Source: Siphonodentalium dalli (lineage: Eukaryota > Mollusca > Scaphopoda > Gadilida > Siphonodentaliidae). From it: a stretch of DNA of 64,000 nucleotides. The stretch lies in the NCBI GenBank assembly GCA_032622095.1, contig CP136063.1, forward strand, positions 86,343,980-86,407,979. Direction: 5' to 3'. Both the position numbers and the translations under genes were made by a program. The notes under the pieces are model-generated. The model had not been told where the DNA came from. It ran no database searches and saw only the letters and a list, made by a program, of their open reading frames with translations. Within the stretch, counting starts at the first letter, position 1. Each line of letters begins with the position of its first letter. Below, in pieces: positions 22,745 to 35,655 of this stretch.

Positions 22745-25681
22745 ATGACACAATCAAATGATACGCACCAAATGAACGAGGTGTCCTATTCCGTATGGAA
22801 TGTGCAAGGATTCAAGTCGTTAGACGGTGATTTCAAAAATAAGTTGACAAAGTATGACTTCTTAACACTAATTGAAACATGGCATCAAGATAAGAATGAC
22901 ATCGATATCCCGGGATATGAGTCTGTTCAACTTACTCGCCAAACTGGCGGGCGTGGAGGCATTGCATTCTATTTTCGTAAGAAATATAAGCGCTTTGTCA
23001 AAAAAATTCAATTAATTGGGGAGTTAGCCATATTTGTGGAGTTTCATGGCGAATTATTCAAGTTGAACGGTAAATCAATAGTATTTGTGTCTTGCTACTT
23101 ACCTCCAATAAATTCTAGTTACTGGGAATCAAGAGAAATAGATGAAAATATATTTGGTGAAATTGAAACGAGTCTTATTGAATATCAGAGCGAAGATCTT
23201 ATTATTGTAGGCGGTGATTTGAATGCCAGAACCGGAAGTAAGCTGGACCACGTTGCGGGGGACAACGATAAACACATACCACTGCCGGATAGCTATACTA
23301 TAGATACATCACGAGAAAGGGTTAATATGGACTCGAAGGTCAATTCTTTTGGTAACCAGTTACTATCATTTTGCATTAAAACCGGTATCCGAATATTGAA
23401 CGGTCGTATCATTGGTGACAATTTAGGACATTTTACCAGTTACCAATACAATGGCGCTAGTGTGGTTGATTATATACTCGTCTCAGACAGATATATTTCT
23501 GATGTTAGTTATTTTTGTGTTAAGTTACCCTGCGAGTATTCTGATCATTGTCAACTGGCTGCACATTTCACTTATGGCACAAAGGCAATCGGCGAAAAAA
23601 AACGAAAACATGAATTTTCTAAACAGCGATTCAAAATTCAGTGGACAGAAGCAAGCAAACAAAGGGCTATTTCCTCTGTTAAACGTCCCGAAATTCAGAA
23701 GTAAATAACAGATTTTAAAATGAAATTCTATGGAAATGATGATAATGGCGTTGAGTCTGCGACGAATGATTTTATGTCTGTTATTGAAGCGATAAATTTA
23801 GACGCATGTAAGCTTATTCGAAATAATAAAATGAAAAATAAACGTAAAAGAATGTGGTTTGATAATGGATGTAAATGTCTTAAAAATGACTTAGACAGAG
23901 CTATTCGCGATATGAGAAGTAATCCGTATGATGACAGTCTGCTGGTGAAATATTTTACTTTGAAAAAAAAATACAAGAGGGAAGTGAAGTTTAAGCGGAA
24001 ACAGTATTATCAAAACTTGCATAATGAACTTGAGAAAATCGAGTGTGCTGATCCAAAAAGTTACTGGGATGTTATAGGGAAGTTGAAACAAAATAAAACG
24101 CATTTTAATGATTTAGATCCAGACAAGTCGGTTGATTTTTTCAACAAACTTTATTCTCCAGATTCAATCATGAACACACAATATTGTGTTCCCCAAAACA
24201 CCAATGCTACAAAATATCGCATAAATAATTCCCCGTTTACTGTGGAAGAAGTTATTACAGCAATCCGGGAGTTGAAAAACGGAAAGGCAAAAGGACTGGA
24301 TAACGTGTCAAATGAACTTATCAAAACAATAGGTCCGCTATTAATAGACGAAATACTTAAACTATTTAATCACATACTTTCTTCGGGGTATTATCCGAAT
24401 GATTGGAGTAGATCGGTGCTTAGTTTAATTTACAAGAAAGGTGATCGAAATGACCCAAATAATTATAGGGCTATTGCAGTAAGTTCAGCGGTAGGAAAAT
24501 TGTTTAACAAAATTATCAATAGACGGCTTAATAAGTTTGTATTTGACAAAGGAATAATAAGTGATAATCAGTTTGGTTTGTGTGAAGGAAAGAGCACAAC
24601 AGATAGCGCTTTTGTGTTGAAAACAATCGTGGATAAATACAACACCGCTAGAAAACCTCTGTACGTTGCCTTTATCGATTTCAGAAAAGCGTTTGACTCT
24701 GTTGATAGGTCGCTTTTAATGCTCAAAATGGAAAAAATTGGCATATCTGGACAAATCTTTGACCTCATTAGATCAATGTATAATTCAAGCTACTATGTTA
24801 CAAAAACAAGCATAGGATTAGGACCCCCATGTCTCTCTAAAGTAGGCGTACTACAAGGGTCTACTTTATCTCCAAACCTCTTTAAAATTTTCATCGAGGA
24901 TATTAAGAATATATTTGACGACAATTGTGAAGCTATCACTCTTCCAAATAACAAATTAAACCATTTGCTCTTTGCTGACGATTTGGCTCTGGTGTCGGAA
25001 AGCCAGGTGGGCTTACAGAGATGTCTTGACAAGCTTGAGGAATATACTTATCAGAACAAATTAGGACTTAACGTGGAGAAAACTAAATGTGTTGTTTTCG
25101 GATCTAATTATCTCACTAACTCTTCAGTATTCAGTATAAATAGTAGTCAAATTGAGAATGTTAGAGATTATTCATATCTGGGAATAAAATTTTCAGATGA
25201 TGGGAAGTTTTCCAAAGCACAAGAGGCTCTTTTTCAAAAAGGTCAGAAAGCCATGTACTCACTTTTGAATGCATTCAGGGCAACAGCATATCCTTCAGTA
25301 AATATCTTGTTGAAATTATTTGACAGATTGATCAAACCAATCATATTATACGGATGTGATGTATGGGGATGTGGTACATCACGAAGTAACCAGTATAGTT
25401 TGAGTTGCGAAAAGTTACACACTACTTATTGTAAGCATATATTGGGAGTAGGTAAGTACGCTCCAAATCATGCAGTGAGAGCAGAGCTCGGTAGATATCC
25501 ATGTTCCGTCGAAATATTATGCAGAATGGCTAACTATGGTGCAAAATTATCAAATGTATCTAAAAACAAACTAATGGCATCAGCCGTCTCTGAACATGTG
25601 ATGAGGAAAGCCAAATGCAACTCTTTATTCAGAACGATAAACGCATTTGGCTGTAAAAAATATACAGGTTCCATTAAATAA
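22745..25681 (+). pseudogene. LINE-B endonuclease-reverse transcriptase, one in-frame stop
   Basis: From ATG 22745 the frame encodes an apurinic-like endonuclease with all main catalytic positions visible: N19 (WNVQG), E44 (IETW), D158 and N160 (GGDLNART), D242 (VVDYIL) and D267-H268 (SDH). A single TAA at 23702-23704 interrupts it; the same frame continues to ATG 23720 and on through the RT. There, block A is FIDFRKAFD (D320 counted from 23720), GVLQGSTLSP follows, and the catalytic FADD is at 418-421. The next block, YLGIKF, and the thumb-like LIKPIILYGCDVWG are present. The frame ends at TAA 25679-25681; a one-base shift there restores the reading that resumes after the DNA element at 33497. 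Apart from these two lesions and the insertion, the copy looks young. Confidence 0.9.
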
Positions 25682-26089
25682 CCAAACATATAGGCCGGAT
25701 TCGTCATCTCCAGTTTAAACCTCCGAGTTTAAACCTGGTTTAAACCTACATTGGTGGTCCAGCCAAACCGGGTCTAATGGGGCGTTTTTGTCGTTCAGTG
25801 GCCAGCTAATTGACAACTGTATTCGGTGATATGAGCATGCAGTCAAACACCCCTGTTACCAATCGGACCAGAAGGCATGCCGATATTACGCTTATTGACA
25901 GGCCATTAATTATCGTGAATGCGATCACGCTCATGGGATTTATTTCAATGAGAAACAGGTATCGCTTATGAACCACTAATCCGATATCATTCTGGGTTTC
26001 AATCAATCTTGCAAATAGCATGTCTCTCAACACGAGATTCACGTGCTGTTCATCACTTTGTTTGTGATTGATTTTCTGCAAGATGGTTT

Positions 26090-26260
26090 ACACGAAAAGA
26101 CAAAATGTTGTGTATTTACATGTATATATGTTTATACAAAAGAGTATACGATCTGTCTATCCATCTGTCTGTCCGTCTGTCTGTTCGCAACTTTTCTCCC
26201 AGACCCTGGACCGATTTCAATCAAATTATGTGTGGTGACTCGGGGTAACTAGGAGGATGG
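26090..26260 (+). repeat. CTGTCTGTCCGTCTGTC microsatellite-containing repeat
   Basis: A short run of CTGT/CCGT units followed by TTTCTCCCAGACCCTGGACC. Non-coding and inside the 7.8-kb element. Confidence 0.55.
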
Positions 26261-27130
26261 TATAACAGGGTCAGGTTTTCAAAATTTTATTTTAAAAATA
26301 AGAAAAAATGTAATTAAAAAAAAAGAAGAAAATATAGTGTTGTTAAATTGAGAAAGCAGTTGAATCTAAGAAGAAACAAAATGTAAATTAATTTGTGTTT
26401 GTTTTAAATTTAATTAAATGTTGTTTTTTTTAATTAAAATTTTCAAATGATAAAAGTGTGCGCAAAGGTGTCGCAGGCTCCTAGCACACAAAGGGGCCGC
26501 AGGCGCCTCTGACGTTGAATAAAGGCTCCATAATCTAGTCAATCCTGCACCAAGAGGTCAGTCAAGTAAAGGCAATTTGCTTATGATTATACACCAGAAG
26601 CGGCATCTGAACTGTTGGACAGGTTTTAATAAAGAAATATATTACATGCGTTGCTTTTTTCAATGTTATAAATTTCTCGTCATGCAGAAAATAAAAAAAA
26701 ATTCCCAGGCTTTAAATGAACAGGTGGAATATTTATTATGTGAATGTATGGGCGTAACCACATGCAGTAGAGCTTTGTGGTATGATCTACACCAAAATGG
26801 GTTATCAAATTTGACCCATAAAGAAATATAATTTTAGGATTGAAAACTACACCCCGTGTACCTGGTATCACCGACCCGGAAGGTATCACCAAACCGGACC
26901 GAATGGGAAAGAATTTTCACGCATATAATGTGCAAATATTGTGTTTCTCAATGAAAAACTGACAAGGAACCATACGAAGTTGAATATTTACCCACCCGAT
27001 GTCAGTCGGTTTTCCCAGATCTAACCATTTACCAATTTTTTAGCGAATTATTTCAATAGTCTTTTCTGTTTTGCTCTCTCAAATTTTCAAGAAAATCTAT
27101 CCACTAACATAATCAGCGGCCCTCCACACT

Positions 27131-30100
27131 GCCGACAATATGTCCGTATATAATTTACTTTGTCAAAGAGGCATAGAATTGAACATATTTTTAAAAGCAC
27201 GTGTCATTCTCAATATGGTTGGACCACTATCGATCCAGATATATGTCAAAGTCGCGAATCAAGATGTCGATAACACCGGATCTTCTGTGCAGTAAATATC
27301 AATAGTACTGATAGAGTTCTTATGAGTTTTCGCGTGTTTTCGTGTCTATCGGAGACTAATGAGTTGGGCGTATCTCATCTAAATATGAATACCATTTTCG
27401 AATCATGTATACACATCTATTATGGACCGATTAATTAAATTAATTGAACATCCATCTCACCAGTCAAATTTGCTCAAAGAAATAGGCGAATGAAATATTA
27501 CGTATATACAAGGCCCTGATCACAAGAACATGCATACTGTCGGTTCGGATATCATAATCAGGTGCGTATTGAGACCCAATATCGCGAAAAAGCCCATATA
27601 GATTCAAGCTACTTCATCTTACTTGCCATGCATTAAATTTTGTCATCAGAGACAGTGTTTCTGTTTTTTAAACTGGGGTGTCTCGCCCAACCTCATTCAA
27701 ACCGTTCATCAGGGAGACAAATCTATATATCCATGCATTTTTCGGGCTACACCCGAAGTCAATGTTCTCTTAGTCTGGTTTTTGGCTCAATTCTAGATCT
27801 GGTGTATAACTCTGGCGAATCGCGTGGAAAGCATGACCGCCTATATGAAACATTATGTACTTCATGTATATACTATAGTATGGTGCATATCAAGCAAGAT
27901 GGTCGGCATGACAGACGCCATCTTGTCTGGAGTCTAAGCGGCCACAAAACGCCAGGATTGTTACACTTCAGAATGGGGTTTCTGCGGTGGTCCAAACGTG
28001 ATACCAAATGGAAGGCATCAAACATACGAATGCGATAGTGCAATTGAAACTCTCTGGGCCCTCTGTCTTTTACTCGTCGATACATTTGGAGGTTCATGTG
28101 AGCCATTCCCGTTTAATGTGTGTAGATAGTTTGTAACGGAGGGCGTATACACGCTCTAAACATATCACGGACATTTCTCATTATTTTCAGCATCGAAGAG
28201 TCACAAATGTCGATAACTGGCGTCGTAAATATCTCATTAAAATGTAATCATTAGCTTTCAACATCGAAAACGAAAACTATAGTGGAGTCAAGTCAGGTAG
28301 GACATATTTAACGGTGCTCCTGGAATCATTATCTCAATAGGGGTCCGCACTAATACCATGGAATCGATGTTCAACTTCGCCGGATATTTGTCATTTAATT
28401 GTATACGGACTTCATCTGTTTCAGATAGTCATACCAAGTTCTGTTCCGATTTTCTTCAGACTATAGGAAACAATAAAGAGTGTGTATGTTATATATCAAA
28501 GATTGAAAAGAACTTCAAATTTTCGACCACTTTTTGCAAGACATTTCAGATTATACTAAGATTGTCGGCATTTTGTGTATTTAATCACCAATATTAAACA
28601 TCGATTAAAGTGACTGGATATGGGCGTAAATTCTGATTTCGAGACTTCGACGTAAAACCAGCATTATCCCAACATATCACACTAGCTGGTTCACGTCGAA
28701 GGAAACTTGGACAGACGGACTCACAGAAAGACCTACTCAAGTCACCGATTAGTTTGAGCCGATTTTTCTTCAGAGCAGAATAGAAGAATAAAGAGCGTTC
28801 TCCCAAATTAATAACAATTAATGTCATAACAATATAATAATTTTGCGGCTGTATGATTGGGGGATCTATTCCTGATTTGGCAAATAAAGAGCGTTTACTT
28901 TATATGTCAACGATTGGAAGCAGCTGGCAAAATGATATTACTTTGGAAAGATTTTTCAGGGTATACAAATGTTTTTTTTTCGATCAGTAATTCGTGTATT
29001 TAGCGACCCATCTTTACCTTCTTCCAAATATATGGAAGTATGAACCAGCCATGGCCATGTAATGTGCATCGGCATCTAAACACCCTGAGAACATTTCTCA
29101 AATTTTCAGCAACGAAAAGTCACAATGTTCGGTATATGGCGGCGTAAATTCTCATTAAAATGTTCTCATTAGTTTTCAGGATTGAACACTAAAACTATAG
29201 TTGAGCAAAGTCAGACTGGAGATCATTACTGATGCTCCGGGAGCCATTATATCAATAGGGGTCCGCACTAATAGTTTGGAAATCGATGTATAGATGTTGG
29301 TCAATTCATAGATAAGTTGGGTACTGATTGTTCTCAGAGCAAAGAATAATAAGGAGCGTTCTAGTTAGTCTATTCCTGATATGGTAATACAACGAGCGTC
29401 AGATATGTAGAGGATAAACATGTTTTTCTGGTGTGATTTGGGACGATTATCGTTGAAGTTTTGAGATGGAAAATACAGTTTTAAATACCGGCGCAGCGTG
29501 TAGCCGATAAAACGGATATTTTGCATCGGAAAACCTACCGAAAAACGTCCCACATCAAGCAGACAGCATGTGTATCCCCATTCTAAATCACACACATAGC
29601 AAAATCATGCTATAGACATACAAATCTACACACGAGTTGCTGCAGTTGACGGTATATAATTGATTTTGTCAAAGAAGCATAGGATTGAACACATTTAAAA
29701 AAAGCACATGTCATTCTCAATATGGTGGGACCACTTTCGATCCACATAGATGTCAAGGGGCGGATCAAGATGTCAGTAACACCGGATCTTCTGTGCAGTA
29801 AATATCCATAGTACTTATAGAGTTCTGGTGAGTTTTCGCGTGTTTCGTACGTATCTGAGACTGATGAGTTGGACTAATTATCTCATCTGAATATGAGTCC
29901 GTACCATTTTCGAATCATGTAAACACATATATTATGGGTGGATTAATTAAATTAATTGAACAGTCATCTCAGCAGTCAAATTTGCTCATTCAAAAAGGCG
30001 AATGAAAATGACGTATACATAAGTCCATGTTCACACGAACATGCATGCTGTCGTTTCGGATAACAGTTTAGTCGTATCCAAATCGGGTTTGTATTAAGAC

Positions 30101-30340
30101 CCTACATGGCGAAACAATACCATACGGCTATGGTAATATAAGACGATCATGTTGTGGACACAGTTAATACCATGTATTAAGGAGGTTATCCTGCCATATA
30201 TAATAAAGCCACTTCATCTTACTTGCCATGCATTAAATTTTGTCCTCAGAGACAGGGTTTGTGTTTTTAATTTTTTACTGGGGTGATATCTCGCCCAACC
30301 TCGATCAAACCGTTCAACAAGGAGACCAATGTAGATATTA
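27131..30340. repeat. Direct duplication of an about 620-bp block
   Basis: The block at 27131-27760 (TAACACCGGATCTTCTGTGC, GAGTTTTCGCGTGTTT, TTACTTGCCATGCATTAAAT) recurs in the same order at about 29640-30340. A smaller block at 28190-28370 (AATAGGGGTCCGCACTAATA) recurs at 29092-29290. The copies are diverged and non-coding. Confidence 0.8.
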
Positions 30341-30419
30341 GAGTGTTGGATCAATTAAGTGAACAAAGCAATGATAAATCTGACACAAAACTTCGCAACA
30401 AAAGATAAATAATTATGCG

Positions 30420-31040
30420 TCCGGGGGGGGGGGTCGGAAAAAATGTTCAGGCACGTATGCTGATTTTTTACTTTTGACCCTTGTTGGGACCCACCCAACC
30501 AATCGTCCAAATTATTTTCCGACCATTTTTGGACACCCACCCCCTTTTAACACTAAAACAGAGATTTGCGCACGGGGGTGGAAAAAAAAAATCCGGGCAC
30601 ATATGCCAGGGTGGGTGGGTGGTCGATAGGACCAACAAACAATTTTTTCCGCAATTCAAAAATATTATACAAACAGTATAGCCTGTAGCCCATGCTAATG
30701 GATTGAATTTTGAAATCCAAGATGGCTGCTGGCAGCCATGTCTTTTTTGACCGAATGACCCCAAAATGACTCGTTCCTATTTACGTGTCAATGTTAACAT
30801 CCATGACTAATAGTGTGCACTGAAATTCATATACAGCTGTTTACAGTGAATTTCCACCCGCAAATCTCTGTTTTAGTGTTAAAAGGGTTGGGTGTCCAAT
30901 AATGGTTGGACAAAAACTGCCGAAATTGAAAAACAAATGGACGCGGGGGTGGGTGGGTCCCAACAAGGGTCGAAAGTCAAAAATCAGCATACGTGCCTGC
31001 AATTTTTTTCCGAATCCCCCCTGACTTGCGGGGGTGGGGG
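30420..31040. repeat. Foldback-like inverted repeat with G-rich ends
   Basis: Left arm 30420-30583 and right arm 30842-31040 are inverted copies containing GGCACGTATGCTGATTTTT, CCCTTGTTGGGACCCACCCA and CACTAAAACAGAGATTTGCG. The loop contains the dispersed CCAAGATGGC repeat shared with 12115-12420. Confidence 0.8.
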
Positions 31041-33496
31041 ATTCACTGTAAACAGCTGTATATGAATTTCTGTGCATACTATTTGTGATGGATTGTATAG
31101 AACATTCTGTACTATACTATAGTCTGGGGCATATACAAAAAATGGCCGCCATGACAGACGCCATTTTTTTCTGGAGTCTGAAAGGTCACTTTTTCTAGTT
31201 AGCATCCGGAAAACAGAATCCGGCTTTTAAGTTTGTACTCTGTGACCTTTTGACCTGGTTGACCTTGATCAGATATTCACAACCACATTCACCCCCGTTG
31301 CATATAGAAATGCACGCCATTTCGTTTGGTATATAACATGTCCCCACTACATGTATTTAAATGCACTTCTTGTTGGGTCCATTTCAATCTAACTACCCTT
31401 AAACAAATGCGATCGAAAAGAACTATGGTAACTGGGAGAAACGATTACAATTTCCATACATTACAAACAAATCTCGCAGCGAATGTTTTATATGTTGTCA
31501 GGAAGAAGTCCCTGCATACATTAAGAATAAAATAAATTCTGTAAACATTTTCAACCGATATATGTCGTATTTTGACTGGACTATATAAACATATGGTTCA
31601 AATAGAACTACTCAATCCGGGGGTGCATGCGCATTAAGAAAATCTTAGGTGGACACACCAACTGAGATCCTATACATCCACGTCCCTATCCATCAAAGAT
31701 TTACACTTTTTAATTTTCCCCTACCATACGTACAGTTCCGGGCCTATATTATTGAAAATATCCTACTATATACAAGGCATGTATTAGCATGAAATTAAAA
31801 CACAAACAAACATACGAATACGCCCACCCATGTGCACACACACCCCTCCGCCGCCCACCAACACACACAACGACAAAGAAACATCTGCCATGTGAAGACC
31901 TGTCCGAAAGATAATGGTATATTCCATATAATGGGGATATTTTACTAGCTCAAGTCCTAAAGTACGTGCCATTCTACGGATTTTCTTTCGTGCAATCGAA
32001 TCCGAACTGGCGGAACCAGCTTCACCAATGTTTTAAGGAAATGTTAGGCGGTCTGCATCCTATATGGATCACACCGCCGTCGACAATTCATAAGTGAATA
32101 ACTGACAAAATTGATAGCTTTTATAATGAAGTATGACTTAATATATATTACATAATTATTATAATAATTGAAAATCGATTCATTAGAATGCGTGACTGAC
32201 ATTGAGTGATTATCAGTACTAATTCACCGACAAAAACAGTCAAAATGCGAAATATATAATCCGCATCTTTGACATCCCAACTCCGGTTTGGCGACATCTT
32301 ATTGCAGTGTCGATCCGCGGCTTTGACCCCCATACTTATGGTGGGTACCTACACTTGATCGCGGTTAGTGATTTTTTTTCTTTACGAATCGCACTGTAGG
32401 GTGGAACAACTTAAGGTTACTCGAACATATATTTTCTATTGATACACGCATTTTCCGCCGTTAGCGGCGGCTAATTATACCTCAAACGAACTATCTAACG
32501 TCAAAAAGTGTCTAGGATTTATGATAAAAACGGATATGAGCCGGAATGTCCATTAAATGTAGCGGGGCGACAGCAAGCTATCATAATGAGGGAACATTAC
32601 GCTTTACGAATTTATGTTTTAAATAGTGGATAGCAACATCAACCGGGCGATAAATACATTCATCTGAGGGAGGATATGTTCATTTATCAAAAACCGCATG
32701 GTCCGGTTTCGTGATACCTTCCGGGTTGGTGATATCAGATACACGGGTTGAACTTTGTACATAGCATATATGGTCATTTAGTAGCATCGTTTGGTGTCAT
32801 AATTAAAACGTTCAACCCTTCAAATGAATTCGTAGAAAACACCTGTATTTGTGATTGCCACAATATAGTTGTAAACATTATATTGAAGGAACTTGTCCAT
32901 ATCTGAGCAACGCTCACGTGCGAATGAATCAACTGTGACACGATAACACCAGTCGGCAGTCGCAACTTAGATACGCCCTCACTCGAGATAATTTACAGCT
33001 CCACCCTTTGATTGATTGTTTGACAATTCTAAACCGCGATGAAGAAAAGACGGATTCGTCATCTCAAGTTTAGCCTCGGTAAAGCTGGTTTAGCTGGACC
33101 ACCGAATTAGATGGTTTAGTTGCTGGTTTAAGCTTATACAATGCAAAAACAATATTGAAATTGACAAAAACTTATCCCCATGCGCTTTATGTGTGTGACT
33201 GCTTCTCGCTTATAAATTTCCAATCAAAATATGACCGCTGTCGTAATTATTGATTTTCGCAATCAATAAAACGAGGCGGTCCGCATTAGGAAAGTACGTT
33301 TAATTATATCGACGATACAGAGGCACTACTGTTAAACCACTGGTCTGGTTGGACCTGGTTTAAACCAGAGATGACGAATGCGTCACTTAGACCTGCGGTC
33401 TCGGGTTTAAACCACGGATTTTGCTGACTCACGGCGGTTTAAACCTAGAGGTTTACGTAGACCAGGTTTAAACCTGAGATGACGAATCCGGCCATA

Positions 33497-34005
33497 GTAT
33501 CATTAGAAATCTCAAGTGTAAGCTCCAGGAAGAACATGTGAAAGAATTCAAGAGATCTATATTTGATGACTCAAAACGAGATGGCCATAAAAATAAACTC
33601 AGAACATATAGATTGTTTAAAAATGATTATATCTTAGAGACTTACTTAATAAACACAACATCTTTAAAAGATAGGATCAGTTTTACAAAACTCCGTGTTA
33701 GTGATCACAAACTCGCTATTGAAAAAGGTAGACATCATCAGCCTATAATTAAGGAGGGGAAGAGACTGTGCCTTAAATGCAGGACAGGTTCGGATATAGA
33801 AAATGAGTATCATTTCATTATGGAATGTCCACACTATTGCGATCTCAGAAATGAACTTTTCCAAATTGTTGGTAGATATCACAGCTATTTTACAAGTATG
33901 TCAAACGATCAGAAATTTAATCTTGTAATGAAAAATGATAACCCTGAAATAAGCAGCAAAATCAGCAACGTGGTCCGGCGCTTCTATGATAAGCGCTCTG
34001 AATGA
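33497..34005 (+). pseudogene. LINE-B C-terminal segment after the DNA insertion
   Basis: Coding resumes immediately after the right ATA and runs to TGA at 34003-34005. It contains the typical end of this LINE class: TKLRVSDHKLAIEKGRH, then CLKC...EYHFIMECPHY, a C-x2-C...H-x4-C cysteine-histidine motif, and a final helix ending RRFYDKRSE. Frame continuity with the RT requires removal of the insertion and one base near 25678, which supports the order LINE first, DNA element later. Confidence 0.85.
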
Positions 34006-34199
34006 ATATTATGCTTGCCATCACACAATAAAATACATATAGCTAGACATGCCATGTTCACATGTAATTGTTTATTAATTGTTTATTGTTTTATTACTAT
34101 TTGTATCGTTAGCATACTGCCTTTATTTGTGTTTATGCAAATAAATCGTATCGTATCGTATCGGCATTATTTGAATATGAATTACGCTCTATATATGAG

Positions 34200-35650
34200 A
34201 ACGTAAATGGGGCATATTTACATGCATGATTTTGTTATTTTATGATGATTGGTGTAGTTCCTTCCAGAGCATATTGCTATATGGGTTATGGATGGTTTGG
34301 TAGCTATAACATTAATCATATTACAAATACGTCCGTATCTGGCGTAGTTGAGGCACCCCATACGAACCACGCCCATATTGGCATTATTTAATATAAAAAA
34401 ATTCATCGACACGACTTACCAGATTCACGCTCTTTCGGCCGAATTCTGGTCTCTGGTCTGGACCAAGGTTTCCCGTAAACTATAGTCTAGACCAGGCACA
34501 AACCACGCTGATCGCGAGGTGTTACATTGCTTCAAACGAGTAAGCTGGGATTATTGGTCCGCACTGATCCGTATTCTCGTCTTTTTGAAACTCAGGTTTA
34601 CGTAAACCAAGGTTTGCCTTCTTATTGTCATTCAAGTCTGTGACGGGTCTGTTCATAATTCGAATCATGTGGTAACGTACAAGTTCTGGTAACAGAAACA
34701 TAAGTTTTGGAAGCATTTATCTTTATGTTAACCAAATAGGAATTGTGTTATATCGAATGTATGCCGTGTGAACAGGACACAATTTAATATAATCGATAAT
34801 TTTGTGTGTTATTGGTAATAGTGACAACTGAGACCTTAGTACCCCCCCCCCCCCCGATCTGAGATTTTTGTATAAACCGAGACTTGAACCTGAGACGAGC
34901 ATACCGATTTCTGGTTTCGCAGTAACGATACAGATTGGTAATTTGATAGTAAATCATGCATGCGTTTATAACAGTTACAGTGGAGTTTTATTTATAATAT
35001 CCGTTAAGATGGATTAAGTCAGATTTTCGTGCTATTATTTATACACGCAATATGTTATCGATGGGTGTGGTCGACAATGATAAATAGGGAATGATAGTAG
35101 TTTTGCAATCGGAACGTAATTCGCATTGGATGCGGGTGTCATTGTTCTGTGTTTCTGAAATGAATTGAGGTCGGAGCTAATTATGAAAGCACTAAATCAT
35201 CATTTGGGAATAAATTATTGCTGGACTGGATATACAATATAATAGCAAAAACTCTCAAAATTTTATTAAGAAAAAACGAGAAATTGTAGTACAAAATAAG
35301 GAAATTTCCTATTAAATTGAGTGGAATCCAGGATACAAGGTTGAATTTTTTATTTTTTTTGGGACCCACCTCCCCGGGGACGCGATATTTTTTCCTATCC
35401 GATCTCGGTCACCAACCCATCCAACGCAAGTCATTTCCAAGTGAAATTGGGGATCCATTCCCATATAATTTGATGAAAACGGTGATAATAGCAGGATATG
35501 GCAGACAGATGGTATGAACTGTTTTAAATCACCATGCGGATGGAATACCAGTCATAGGAGCTTAATGAAAAGTACCAGAGATCTCAGAAAATAACAAAAC
35601 ACTCGTTACTGAAATTTGCCAAGTACGGTTTGGCATCCATATATATACCC
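34200..35650. other. No gene seen; fragments of TTTAAACC-rich repeats
   Basis: Phrases such as CAGGTTTACGTAAACCAAGG (about 34594) and CTTGAACCTGAGACGA (about 34885) recall the subterminal DNA of the 7.8-kb family and suggest a decayed relative. A C run lies near 34842. No coding region supported. Confidence 0.45.
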
Positions 35651-35655
35651 ATAGG

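Larger units (their letters stand above)
26853..32748. mobile_element. Inner inverted ends inside the 7.8-kb element
   Basis: CCCGTGTACCTGGTATCACC and the following GACCCGGAAGGTATCAC at 26853-26900 are matched, inverted, at 32700-32748 with few changes. They delimit a 5.9-kb inner segment that is absent from the short relative at 54404-55063. This fits a second TIR element nested in the first. I could not define a convincing target duplication, so boundaries are approximate. Confidence 0.6.
25693..33493. mobile_element. 7.8-kb TIR element inserted in LINE-B (ATA target)
   Basis: Ends are inverted copies of GGCCGGATTCGTCATCTC (18 of 18), continuing into TTTAAACC-rich subterminal DNA. ATA flanks both sides (25690-25692 and 33494-33496), and LINE-B reading resumes directly afterwards. 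About 250 bp at the left and 500 bp at the right match the 660-bp element at 54404-55063, so the latter is a deletion derivative or MITE of the same family. Despite its size I find no transposase. A 3-bp duplication and GG ends suggest a PIF/Harbinger- or Zator-like source, but the ATA target is not the usual TWA. Confidence 0.85.
22745..34165 (+). mobile_element. LINE-B: nearly intact LINE split by a 7.8-kb DNA element
   Basis: The endonuclease and RT coding region runs 22745-25681. The C-terminal cysteine-rich part and the 3' end lie at 33497-34165. Between them sits a TIR element (25693-33493) with ATA on both sides. The 3' terminus is a short tandem tail, TCGTATCGTATCGTATCG at about 34147-34164, as in CR1/L2/RTE-type LINEs that end in a microsatellite rather than poly(A). 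I could not fix the 5' end upstream of 22745. Confidence 0.88.

Noticed and set aside
26853-32748. Target duplication for the inner inverted ends
   Set aside because: Candidate flanks TTGAAAAC / TTGAACTTT are imperfect and the ends are partly self-complementary, so no duplication is claimed.
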